Assembly: GCA_937871605.1 (NCBI GenBank)
Contig: CALMRM010000263.1
Location: forward strand, 1 to 25,951
Length of the DNA stretch: 25,951 bases
Direction: 5' to 3'
DNA from: an uncultured Terriglobus sp.
Lineage (GTDB): Bacteria > Acidobacteriota > Terriglobia > Terriglobales > Acidobacteriaceae
A program made the position numbers and the translations under genes. The notes beneath the pieces are model-generated. The model had not been told where the DNA came from and searched no databases. It saw only the letters and a program-made list of their open reading frames with translations. Of the stretch, positions 1-8,302 are shown in pieces; position 1 is the stretch's first letter, and each line of letters opens with the position of its first letter.

Positions 1-2480
1 CTGAGGGTAACCGTCTGCGTTTCAGTCGATGCCTGCGTCACAGAGACAGCATTGGCAAAGGTGACGGAAGTCGGTGAGACCTGCAGGTTCGGATTGACCC
101 CGGCGGCTGTGATCGAAGGTTGCGGCAGCGTCTCGCCAAGCACTGTGACAGTCAGTCCATCGACCAGGAGGGTGAGCGCGTCTCTGGAGGGTGCGCCCGT
201 TGCCTCATACGAAAGCGCGATGCGGCACACGGAGTGCGGCTGCAGGATTGCCATGCAGCCGTCGCTCACCGAAAAGGCACCATTGCTGCTGCTGACCGCG
301 GTGTGCGTCAGCACCTGGTTGCCACTGTTGGAAAGGTAGAGGTAGCGGGCGCTGCGCAGACCGCCGACGTACTGGCGGCCAAAATCGAGGGTACTGGCCG
401 ATACGGCGAGTGTGGCCTGTTGTGTGTAGCCGCTCACCAGGATGTCCGTGTTGCCCACCTGCCAGTGCGCATTGAGAGCTCCGTCCGCGCCGTTGGCAGT
501 CGTTTGCAAGGCAAGCGTCACCGTGCACGAGCCGCCGGGAGCCAGCACTTTGGTCGCGTTGCTACCGGACGGCGTGCAGGTGGAAGCGGCTTCCGTGAGG
601 CTGTACGACGTTGCGCCGGAGGACGCGGCCTCTGAGGCAAATGTCTGCGTGGTGCTGCTGAGATTGGTGATCGTCAGCGTACGCGTCACCGCGGCGGAAC
701 TGCCGGTCACAATGCCAAAATCCAGCTCGCGCGGCAGCACTGCCACGGTGCGCGCGGTGTTGGTGGTGCTGGGTAGCGTTGTCGTAAAGGGTTGGGTGGT
801 GCTGGACTGCACCGTGACGGATCCTGGGCCGGTGCCCGTCAGCACCAGGGCGCACTCGGCGCCAGGCAAGAGCGTGCTGCCGCATCCGCTGCTGACCTGG
901 TAGCCAGTGGCCGTGACCTGAACATTCTGAGCGGTCGCTGTGCCGAGATTGCGCAGCAGCACGTTCGGCAGGTCGTCCGTTGACAGTGCCAGCGTGGGCG
1001 CGGCACCCTGCGGTGCAAGCAGGGCAAACAGGCCAGCGCTGCCGCTGCATCCGCTGCCAGTGCAGCTCGGCAGTGGCAGAGCGTCACGCACAGTGGAAGG
1101 CAGCGCAGTGGAGGGTGCGAGCGCCAGCGACAGATCGTAGGTCTGCGTGTCCAGCAGATTGGAACTCAGAGTCGGCGCGACCGATCCCACGATTGCAACT
1201 GCACCGCTTGGCAATACCGCGATGCCGCCCTCGGCCGCAGAGAGGCTCGCATAGTTGCTGTTTGAAACGGGCAGGCCGCCCAAGCGAGTTGCACGATCCA
1301 CTGCGCCGGTGCTGTCGACGTGCACTACAAAGGCATTCCCGGTGGTTTGTACCGTGGCAAACGGAAAGAGCGGCACACCTGCGGTGTTCTGCACAGATCC
1401 TGCCAGCCAAAGGGTGCCGTCACCGGTGGGCTTGATCAGCGACTGTGTCGCTGGCGCCAGCAGCGTGGACGATAAGACCGCTGAGCCATCCAGCGCCATA
1501 CGCACAGCTGTCTGGTACTGCAGCAGCGGCGCAATGGGTGCCTGTACGCGAGTCACCGGGAACAGACCGGTCGCGACGTCGCCGGACAGCAGCACCGCAC
1601 TAGATCCAGCGGTGTCAATGGCGACCGAGGTCAGGCCGTTGCCGGGCACAAAGGTGGAGAACACAAAGCCATCGCCCGCCGGATCCAGCTTTGTCAGGAA
1701 TCCAGAGGAAGTGGTGCCCTGCGCCGCGGGGAAGATAGGCACCAGGGCTGCAGTCGTGGGATAGCCGGTCGCGGACGTACTGCCAACGATGTACGCATTC
1801 CCGGTGCTGTCCGCGGCCAGCGCCGTGGGTGCTGTGTCGCCGTTGGCACCCGTCAGGTAGGTGGCGTACTGCAGGGTTCCGGCGTTGGCGCTAAAGCTTT
1901 CCACGAAGCCGTTGCCGCTGCTGCCGTAGGCCGGGCTTTGCTGGATGCCGTTGGAGGTGACGGGCAATGTTGCACTGAAGATCGAACCGGTGACGTAGAC
2001 GGTGCTGCCAGAGACCGCGACCGACGTCACCGCGAGTGGTTCCGCCCCACAGAAGGTGAGCCACTGTTGCTGTAGCTGCGGAGAAAAACGTGCCAGGAAC
2101 GAGTTGGTGCGGGTGCCTGCGCGATTTGGAAAAGCCGTGCCAGAGGTACCCGTCACGCTGCCGGGGGAATTGGTCGTACCCGCTACGTAGACGCTGCCCG
2201 CGCTATCGATGTCGAGCGCAATGGCTGCGTCGCCCGCCTGGCCGATGTGCGCTTCACCCAGCAGCTGCGATCCGTCCCCGCTGTACTTCTGCAGGCGCAC
2301 GCCGTCCCCCGCGTCGAACAGGGTGTATAGATTGCCGACCGCATCACTGCGAAGGCCCCGAAAGGCACCTGCCTGGTTCTGCGCGCGTAAGCCCAGCAGA
2401 GTGAGCTGTTGGGCGCTGGCAAAAGCCGCCAGCAACAGCAGGCAAACCGCGACAAGGAAAGATCGGCAAATGCGAGGCAT
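1..2480 (-). CDS. Secreted beta-propeller / choice-of-anchor D repeat protein, C-terminus off window
   Basis: An uninterrupted minus-strand frame runs from an ATG at 2480 past the left edge, giving 826 visible codons. Residues 1 to about 23 form a clear signal peptide (LVAVCLLLLAAFASA followed by QQ). The next 350 or so residues hold loosely repeated propeller blades of the SBBP type, with signatures such as SAGSVYVAGTTNSPGS and STGNAYIVGSTSATGYP. The C-terminal half carries at least two immunoglobulin-like choice-of-anchor D units, recognisable by RELDFGIVTGSS and STLDFGRQYVGG. A third (SPTSVTFANAVSV) starts just before the edge. Family knowledge: such proteins are exported and abundant in Acidobacteriota, and their function is mostly unknown; cell-surface adhesion or scaffolding is inference. 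The composition is rich in Ser, Thr and Ala. The product would be well over 830 residues. A weak purine-rich stretch lies upstream, but I see no decisive ribosome binding site. Confidence 0.85.
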   Translation of the reverse strand, partial: MPRICRSFLVAVCLLLLAAFASAQQLTLLGLRAQNQAGAFRGLRSDAVGNLYTLFDAGDGVRLQKYSGDGSQLLGEAHIGQAGDAAIALDIDSAGSVYVAGTTNSPGSVTGTSGTAFPNRAGTRTNSFLARFSPQLQQQWLTFCGAEPLAVTSVAVSGSTVYVTGSIFSATLPVTSNGIQQSPAYGSSGNGFVESFSANAGTLQYATYLTGANGDTAPTALAADSTGNAYIVGSTSATGYPTTAALVPIFPAAQGTTSSGFLTKLDPAGDGFVFSTFVPGNGLTSVAIDTAGSSAVLLSGDVATGLFPVTRVQAPIAPLLQYQTAVRMALDGSAVLSSTLLAPATQSLIKPTGDGTLWLAGSVQNTAGVPLFPFATVQTTGNAFVVHVDSTGAVDRATRLGGLPVSNSNYASLSAAEGGIAVLPSGAVAIVGSVAPTLSSNLLDTQTYDLSLALAPSTALPSTVRDALPLPSCTGSGCSGSAGLFALLAPQGAAPTLALSTDDLPNVLLRNLGTATAQNVQVTATGYQVSSGCGSTLLPGAECALVLTGTGPGSVTVQSSTTQPFTTTLPSTTNTARTVAVLPRELDFGIVTGSSAAVTRTLTITNLSSTTQTFASEAASSGATSYSLTEAASTCTPSGSNATKVLAPGGSCTVTLALQTTANGADGALNAHWQVGNTDILVSGYTQQATLAVSASTLDFGRQYVGGLRSARYLYLSNSGNQVLTHTAVSSSNGAFSVSDGCMAILQPHSVCRIALSYEATGAPSRDALTLLVDGLTVTVLGETLPQPSITAAGVNPNLQVSPTSVTFANAVSVTQASTETQTVTL

Positions 2481-2632
2481 ACGTGAGGCGTTCCGGTCCG
2501 GTTTGCGGACACAGCTATTTACCCACGGAGAAGAGGAGGGGCTTGTGTCTCATTCTGCGATGAGTTCACGAAAACGCAGCCCGGTTCTCTAATGGGTCGC
2601 GAGGCGCTGCCGATAGAGAAGGGTCTGGCTAA

Positions 2633-3277
2633 CTATAGGACAGAGGGGCGCGGTTTGGAAGGCTGGAACAGGTAGCCCAGCCTTCGGCTGTTCATTTCCT
2701 GCACAAAGCTCACGTGGTCGCGGTACAGGATGCCCTGCAGGCCCGCTTGTCCGGCGGCGGCGATATTCTCAGCTTTGTCATCAATAAACAGGATGTGCGC
2801 GGGTGAGACGCGGAGGCCGCGTACGGCTTCCGCGTAAATGGCATGGTCGGGCTTGCGCGTCTTCAGGGCATGCGACCAAATCGTATGGTCGAAGTTGCCG
2901 ATCCAATCGAACCTGGAGCAAATACCTTCCGCCATCGCATCCGGCATGTTGGAGAGAATGCCGGTCGGAAACCGAGCCGCATGCAGGGCGGCCACCCACT
3001 CCAGCATGGGCATGTTCATGTCGGTCCACAGGTCCACGTCAGCGGTCGTGAGCGCAACACGTTCGTCAGGCGAAAGCGTGCGGTCGGCAACGCTCTGCCA
3101 GTACGTCTCACCCGTGAGCAGACCGGCGTCGTAGTCATCTCGAAAGGCCCAGTACCGCTCCTCCAGCTGCGCTTCGGACAGCTTCGTCAGCTCACGTATC
3201 CGGTGCCATGCAGCCTGGTTTGGCGCAAGCGTCAACACCTTGCCGAAGTCGAACAGGACAGCCTGGATGTCTGGCAT
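2633..3277 (-). CDS. HAD-superfamily (subfamily IA, YihX-like) phosphatase
   Basis: A 214-residue protein with all four HAD motifs. Motif I is VLFDFGKVL with the nucleophile at D10. Motif II is the Ser in GILSNMPD. Motif III is the Lys in TRKPDHAIY. Motif IV is ILFIDDKAENI. The residue two after the nucleophile is Gly rather than Asp, as in YihX-type enzymes (DLGNV), so this is a family trait and not damage. The helical cap lies between motifs I and II (RYWAFRDDYDAG). The expected role is a cytoplasmic phosphatase acting on a small sugar phosphate or similar; the substrate cannot be read from sequence. The ATG at 3277 is chosen because the protein then starts just before motif I. A longer frame to 3373 adds 32 residues that look non-homologous and would overlap the divergent aminotransferase start. 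The gene is 152 bp from the secreted protein gene on the same strand. Confidence 0.9.
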   Translation of the reverse strand: MPDIQAVLFDFGKVLTLAPNQAAWHRIRELTKLSEAQLEERYWAFRDDYDAGLLTGETYWQSVADRTLSPDERVALTTADVDLWTDMNMPMLEWVAALHAARFPTGILSNMPDAMAEGICSRFDWIGNFDHTIWSHALKTRKPDHAIYAEAVRGLRVSPAHILFIDDKAENIAAAGQAGLQGILYRDHVSFVQEMNSRRLGYLFQPSKPRPSVL

Positions 3278-3353
3278 GGAATGATTGTAGCCACCGGCTA
3301 CGTTGCCCCATACAGGGTTCGCATGACGCGTACGCCATGGGTAGCATGATTCC

Positions 3354-4544
3354 ATGCACTTCGCCGCACGCACCGGCTTCGACCCCGAGCCTTCCGCCTA
3401 CGGTTTGGCGCTCCTTGCGGCACGGTCGCGTGGCACGCTGCTCGATCTCACCGTCTCCAACCCGACGCGTTGCGGCTTCGCGGTTCCCGCAGGTCTGGCA
3501 GAAGCCCTCAGCAACCCTGCTGTGCTGCAGTACGATCCTGACCCAGCCGGTCTGCACAGCGCGCGAGAGGCTGTCTCGCGCCTGTATGCAGAGCGTCACG
3601 GGGCAACCGTAGCTGCCGGCAACATCCTGCTGACGGCAAGTACCAGTGAGTCCTACGGCTACCTTCTGCGGCTGTTTTGCGAGCCGGGCGACGCCATTCT
3701 GGTCCCGTCTCCCAGCTACCCACTGTTCGACCTGCTGGGCACGCTGCACGATGTCGAGCTGCAGCCCTACACGCTGCAGCAGCACGACAGCTGGCACGTG
3801 GACATGGGCACACTGCGCGCTGCCCTGACGCCCAGGACACGCGCCCTCGTCGTCATCCATCCCAACAATCCAACCGGCCACTTCTGCAGCAAGGCCGACC
3901 GAGCGCATCTGCTGGCGTTTGCGCGAGAGCACGACCTGCCGCTCATCGTCGATGAGGTGTTCCTGGAGTATGGTCTGGAGGATGACGAGCCCAGCTTTCT
4001 TACCAGCGAGTTAAGTTCTTCCGGCAGACCGGGGGACGAGAGCAAGGTCCTCACCATTGTCCTGGGCGGTATCAGCAAGCTGCTCTGCCTGCCCCAGATG
4101 AAACTCGGCTGGATGGCACTCCGGGGGCCGCAGGAACTGGTCGCCACCGCCAGGGCGCGGCTCGAAATTATTGCCGACACCTTTCTCTCCGTGGGCACAC
4201 CGCCGCAGGTGGCACTGCCCACATGGCTGTCTCAGCAGCCACAGATTGTCGACCAGGTGCGCCAGCGCACCCTTGCAAACCTGGAAGTTCTTGATCGTCT
4301 CCTGCCCGGCACCGCAGTCAGCAGACTCCGGGTGGAGGCAGGCTGGACCGTGGTGCTGCGGGTGCCCAGCCTCGGTTCTGACGAGGCGCTCGCCGTCCAG
4401 CTACTTGACGAGCATACCCTCGCACTGCATCCCGGTTCGCTCTACGGCTTCCGCGGCGGTGGCTGGCTGGTGGGTTCGCTGCTGCCGCGTGCCGACGATT
4501 TCCGCCGTGGCATTGCCGCGCTGCTCAGCTTCTTCGCCTCATGA
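3354..4544 (+). CDS. PLP-dependent aminotransferase, class I/II (fold type I)
   Basis: A 396-residue protein with the landmarks of fold-type I aminotransferases. SPSYPLF (about 118-125) lies in the cofactor-binding region. PNNPTG (about 170-175) supplies the Asn that contacts PLP. VDEVFLEY (199-206) supplies the Asp and Tyr that contact the ring. GGISKLLCLPQMKLGW carries the Schiff-base lysine at K242. The enzyme should transfer an amino group between an amino acid and a 2-oxoacid in the cytoplasm. The substrate is not evident, and alanine-, aspartate- or aromatic-type activity all remain possible. The length is normal for the class. The start at 3354 is divergent from the HAD gene, with 76 bp between the two ATGs. 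Its TGA overlaps an ATG (ATGA at 4541-4544) that opens a 35-codon frame, which is probably spurious. Confidence 0.93.
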   Translation: MHFAARTGFDPEPSAYGLALLAARSRGTLLDLTVSNPTRCGFAVPAGLAEALSNPAVLQYDPDPAGLHSAREAVSRLYAERHGATVAAGNILLTASTSESYGYLLRLFCEPGDAILVPSPSYPLFDLLGTLHDVELQPYTLQQHDSWHVDMGTLRAALTPRTRALVVIHPNNPTGHFCSKADRAHLLAFAREHDLPLIVDEVFLEYGLEDDEPSFLTSELSSSGRPGDESKVLTIVLGGISKLLCLPQMKLGWMALRGPQELVATARARLEIIADTFLSVGTPPQVALPTWLSQQPQIVDQVRQRTLANLEVLDRLLPGTAVSRLRVEAGWTVVLRVPSLGSDEALAVQLLDEHTLALHPGSLYGFRGGGWLVGSLLPRADDFRRGIAALLSFFAS

Positions 4545-4657
4545 ATGTACTCACTGCGGAGTCTGAACTGCGCCAGCAATTTGGGACCGGCTTTTCCGCA
4601 GGCCACAGTCTCCGACGGCAGCTGGTAGCACATTCCCGAGCGGCCTAGAATCGAACC

Positions 4658-7477
4658 ATGGCCGCCGACTTCACGCACCTGCATCTCCACACCGACTACA
4701 GCTTGCTGGACGGCGCCTGCGACGTGGACAAGCTGGCCGCGCACCTGAGCAAACTGGGCCAGACCGCTGCCGCCATGACAGACCACGGCAACATCTACGG
4801 CGCGGTGCACTTTGCCGATGCGATGAGCAAAAAGGGCATCAAGCCCATCATCGGCTGCGAGTTGTACCTTTCGCAGACCGATGACCATCGTGAAATGAGC
4901 GGAGGTTACAACCACTTTCTGGTGCTTGCGGAAACTGACGAGGGCTATCGCAACCTCGTCCGCCTGACCAGTGAAGCAGCGGTGCACGGCTTCTACCGCA
5001 AACCCCGCGTCAGCAAGGAGTTTCTCGCGAAGCACACAGCAGGCTTGATTGGCTTTTCCGGCTGTCTGGCCGGTGAGCTCAACCAGCACCTGATGGCAGG
5101 CAAGTACGACGAAGCCAAACGTACCGCAGGCACGTTTCAGGAGATGTTCGGCAAGGGGAATTTCTTTCTGGAAATCCAGGACCACGGCCTCGAGCCGGAC
5201 CGCGGCGTGTGCGACGCCCTGTTCAAGCTAGAGCGCGACCTCGACATCCCGCTGATCGCCACCAACGACGCGCACTACATCGCCGGCGACGACAGCCGCG
5301 CGCACGAAATCCTGCTGTGCGTGCAGACTGCCGCCTCCATCAACGATCCCAAGCACTTCAAGTTCGACACCGAACAGTTCTTCATCAAGTCCGCCGAGGA
5401 GATGCACCGCACCTTTGCCGGGCATGAGGAAGTCTGCACGCGAACCATGCAGTTCGCCGACCGCTGCAACGTGAAGCTGTCCAAGGTCAAAGACCCGTTC
5501 CCGGCCTTTCCCGTTCCGGAGGGTTTGTCGCTCGATGACTTCTTCGAGCAGGTGTGTCGCGAAGGCTTGCGCAAGCGGCTCGACACCGCGGTATCGCACC
5601 TGCGTTCACGCGGCCTGCTCCGCTATGAGATTGCCGACTATGAGGCGCGGCTGCAGCGCGAAATCGACTGCATCAAGGCCATGAAGTTCCCCGGCTACTT
5701 CATGATCGTGTGGGACTTCATCCGCTACGCAAAGGATCAGAATATCCCCGTGGGTCCTGGTCGTGGCTCTGCCGCAGGTTCGCTGGTGGCGTACGTCATG
5801 GAAATTACGGACGTTGACCCACTGCAGAATGAACTGCTGTTCGAGCGCTTCCTGAATCCCGAGCGCGTCAGCATGCCGGATATTGACATCGACTTCTGCA
5901 TGAACCGGCGCGGCGAGGTCATCGAGTACGTCAAGCGCAAGTACGGTGCAGACCAGGTGGCGCAGATCATCACCTTCAACACCATGGCGGCAAAAGCGGC
6001 CATCAAGGACGTGGGCCGCACGCTGGACATGCCCTACGGTGAGGTAGACCGGCTGGCCAAGATGGTGCCCGCCACCATTGGCATCACCATCGAGCAGGCT
6101 CTGAAAGACTCGCCACCGCTGTCACAGGCGTACGACTCCAACCCGCAGGTAAGGGAAGTGATCGACGCTGCAATGCGCCTGGAGGGCCTTGTTCGCGGCG
6201 CAGGCGTACACGCGGCCGGTGTCGTCATTGCACCGCAGCCGCTGACGGAGCTTGTGCCCGTCACGCTGACCAAGACGGACGACCTGGTGACGGCGTACGA
6301 CATGAAGGCCGTCGAAAAGATGGGCTTGCTCAAGATGGACTTTCTTGGGCTCACCACGCTCACGGTGATCGATGACTGCCTGAAGCTGATCCTCACCAAT
6401 CGTGGCGAAACGGTGGACATGGCCACCATCCCGCTAGACGATCAACTGACGTATGAGAAGGTCTTTCACAAGGCGCTGACCTCGGGCGTCTTCCAGTTTG
6501 AATCGGGCGGCATGCGCGACGTGCTGCGCCGCTACAAACCCACCACGGTCGAAGACCTGACCGCACTCAACGCGCTCTACCGTCCCGGTCCCATCCAGGG
6601 TGGCATGATCGACGATTTCATCGAGCGCAAGTGGGGCCGCCGCGCTGTCGAATACATGCTGCCGGAACTGGAAGACCTCTTGCGCGAGACGTTGGGCGTC
6701 ATCGTCTACCAGGAACAGGTGATGCAGATCTCCTCCGTCATCGCGGGCTACTCGCTCGGCGGTGCCGACCTCCTGCGACGTGCCATGGGAAAGAAAGACC
6801 CCGTGGCCATGGCGGAGCAGCGCGAGTTGTTCATGGCGGGTGCCGCGAAAAACAGGCACCCCAAGGACAAGGCCGGCCAGCTCTTCGACCTCATCCTGCA
6901 GTTCGCAGGGTACGGCTTCAACAAGTCGCACTCCTCGGCGTACGCGCTGCTGGCGTATCACACGGCATGGCTCAAGACGCACTACCCCGTCGAGTTCATG
7001 GCGGCGCTGCTGACCAGCGAAACCAGCAAGCCGCAAAATGTGGTCAAGTACATTGGCGAGTGCCGAGAGATGGGCATCACCGTCTTGCCGCCAGACGTGC
7101 AGGTGTCCGACGCGAACTTTACGCCGGGTGGGGATGCCATTCGCTTCGGCCTCGCCGCCATCAAGAACGTCGGCGGCAACGCCATTGAAACCATCACCGC
7201 CACGCGCCGAACACTCTACGGCGAAGGCAAGCAGGGCTTCCAGTCGCTCTACGACTTTTGCGAGGCCGTGGAACTCAAGCTTTTGAATAAGCGCGTGCTC
7301 GAATCGCTGATCAAAGCGGGCGCCATGGACAGCTTTGGCTCACGCGCACGGGTGTTTCTCGCGGTAGACGGAGCATGGAGCGTGCGCAAAAAGCGCAGCG
7401 CGACGTCGCCAGTGGGCAGAGCGGCCTCTTCGGCCTGTTCGACGCAAACCCGTTCGCAGCCACCGTCGCTCCAGTAG
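4658..7477 (+). CDS. dnaE: DNA polymerase III alpha subunit, N-terminal part (frame broken near 7375)
   Basis: This frame encodes about 906 genuine DnaE residues and then about 33 out-of-frame residues before a stop at 7477. The PHP domain opens the protein (HLHLHTDYS at 7-15, MTDHGN at 40-45). The polymerase core has the catalytic aspartates in PDIDIDF (D410 and D412) and in KMDFLGL (D561). GPGRGSAAGS and FNKSHSSAYALLAYHTAWLK are also typical. The protein is the replicative polymerase, catalysing DNA synthesis within the Pol III holoenzyme. Homology continues in the -1 frame from 7375 (GA then MERAQKAQRD), so the two frames together give an ordinary DnaE of about 1174 residues. The simplest cause is loss of one base in the GCATGG stretch at 7373-7378. 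A sequencing error, a true mutation or frameshifting at CAAAAAG (7387-7393) cannot be separated here. No strong ribosome binding site precedes the ATG. Confidence 0.92.
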   Translation: MAADFTHLHLHTDYSLLDGACDVDKLAAHLSKLGQTAAAMTDHGNIYGAVHFADAMSKKGIKPIIGCELYLSQTDDHREMSGGYNHFLVLAETDEGYRNLVRLTSEAAVHGFYRKPRVSKEFLAKHTAGLIGFSGCLAGELNQHLMAGKYDEAKRTAGTFQEMFGKGNFFLEIQDHGLEPDRGVCDALFKLERDLDIPLIATNDAHYIAGDDSRAHEILLCVQTAASINDPKHFKFDTEQFFIKSAEEMHRTFAGHEEVCTRTMQFADRCNVKLSKVKDPFPAFPVPEGLSLDDFFEQVCREGLRKRLDTAVSHLRSRGLLRYEIADYEARLQREIDCIKAMKFPGYFMIVWDFIRYAKDQNIPVGPGRGSAAGSLVAYVMEITDVDPLQNELLFERFLNPERVSMPDIDIDFCMNRRGEVIEYVKRKYGADQVAQIITFNTMAAKAAIKDVGRTLDMPYGEVDRLAKMVPATIGITIEQALKDSPPLSQAYDSNPQVREVIDAAMRLEGLVRGAGVHAAGVVIAPQPLTELVPVTLTKTDDLVTAYDMKAVEKMGLLKMDFLGLTTLTVIDDCLKLILTNRGETVDMATIPLDDQLTYEKVFHKALTSGVFQFESGGMRDVLRRYKPTTVEDLTALNALYRPGPIQGGMIDDFIERKWGRRAVEYMLPELEDLLRETLGVIVYQEQVMQISSVIAGYSLGGADLLRRAMGKKDPVAMAEQRELFMAGAAKNRHPKDKAGQLFDLILQFAGYGFNKSHSSAYALLAYHTAWLKTHYPVEFMAALLTSETSKPQNVVKYIGECREMGITVLPPDVQVSDANFTPGGDAIRFGLAAIKNVGGNAIETITATRRTLYGEGKQGFQSLYDFCEAVELKLLNKRVLESLIKAGAMDSFGSRARVFLAVDGAWSVRKKRSATSPVGRAASSACSTQTRSQPPSLQ

Positions 7478-8181
7478 ACGATCTGCCGAAAGCTCCCGAC
7501 TGGGACGAGCACACCCGCCTGCAAAACGAAAAGGAAGTGCTCGGCTTCTTCGTCTCGGGTCACCCCATGGACAAGTACCGCGAAAAGCTGCGCAACCTGA
7601 AGGCGGTGGACACAGCGACCGCGTGCGAGATGAAGCCGGAGCCGGTCAGCTTTCAGCGCGGCCAGCGCGAGCCGCAAAACGAGATCCAGATTGCGGGCGT
7701 GATCACCGGCTTGAAGCCGGGCAAGAGCAAGCGCAGCGGAGAAATGTATGCATCGGCATGCCTGGAGGACACCCTCGGCAAGATCGACCTGATTGCCTTT
7801 CCCAAGGACTACGAGCGTCTGCAGGAAGCGCTCAAAATCGACGTGCCCGTGCTGGTACGCGGATCGCTACGCGGTGAAGAAGACTCTGCGCCCAAGCTCT
7901 CCGTTACGGCCATCACCGCGCTCGAAGACGTCAAGATCAAGCTGCCCGAAGCCCTGCGTGTGAAGGTGCCGCTGCACCATCCGGATGCCATGCTGCTGGA
8001 GAAGCTACTGGGTGTATTTGCGAACGCGCCCGGCCCCGGCAAGCTGCTACTGGACCTGGAGGAGCCCGGCGAGTTCTGCGCGGTGTTAGAGCCGCACGGC
8101 TTCTCCGTCTGTGCAGATCGCCTGTTTATTGACCGAGTCGAAGACCTGGTGGGTACGGGAGGCGTGAAGGTCATCAACTGA
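7375..8181 (+). CDS. dnaE: DNA polymerase III alpha subunit, C-terminal part (-1 frame relative to the N-terminal part)
   Basis: This 268-codon frame continues DnaE homology without a gap: the linker GQSGLFGLF, the helix-hairpin-helix exit and FVSGHPMDKY are standard for the region after the fingers. They are followed by an OB-fold (IAGVITGLKPGKSKRSGEM, then ASACLEDTLGKIDLIAFP) that contacts single-stranded DNA. The C-terminal 70 residues correspond to the tau-interaction end. It overlaps the upstream frame by 103 bp. The ATG at 7375 is probably an internal Met codon and not a true start: the only Shine-Dalgarno-like GGAG (7370-7373) is one base away from it. A separately translated fragment without the catalytic core would have no obvious use, so I regard both pieces as one gene. 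It ends 120 bp before the PEP-CTERM gene. Confidence 0.9.
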   Translation: MERAQKAQRDVASGQSGLFGLFDANPFAATVAPVDDLPKAPDWDEHTRLQNEKEVLGFFVSGHPMDKYREKLRNLKAVDTATACEMKPEPVSFQRGQREPQNEIQIAGVITGLKPGKSKRSGEMYASACLEDTLGKIDLIAFPKDYERLQEALKIDVPVLVRGSLRGEEDSAPKLSVTAITALEDVKIKLPEALRVKVPLHHPDAMLLEKLLGVFANAPGPGKLLLDLEEPGEFCAVLEPHGFSVCADRLFIDRVEDLVGTGGVKVIN

Positions 8182-8266
8182 GCGACGGGATGTAACGGCG
8201 GCGTTCCGTATCGGCATAAGTCGGCGGTGAGGTAGGCAGCAATCGATTGACCCGGTCCAGCGAAGG

Positions 8267-8302
8267 TAGTGTCCTCGTGTCAGCAACTCACAGAGGACAC
8301 TA
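8267..8302 (+). promoter_or_regulatory. Hairpin covering the ribosome binding site and first start base of the PEP-CTERM gene
   Basis: TAGTGTCCTC (8267-8276) and GAGGACACTA (8293-8302) are a perfect 10-bp inverted repeat with a 16-nt loop. The right arm contains the GAGG Shine-Dalgarno element (8293-8296) and ends on the A of the ATG at 8302. As RNA, the stem would hide the ribosome binding site, and three inner pairs (GTG 8277-8279 with CAC 8289-8291) could extend it around a bulged A. That it controls translation is inference. A DNA operator with the same symmetry is the alternative. Confidence 0.6.

Noticed and set aside
4442..5185. Minus-strand open frame of 247 codons opposite the dnaE start
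   Set aside because: It covers the conserved PHP domain of dnaE on the other strand and shows no recognisable family.
7373..7400. Intein or deliberate gene split as the cause of the dnaE break
   Set aside because: Homology is continuous across the junction with no inserted sequence and no intein splice motifs, so a one-base change explains it.
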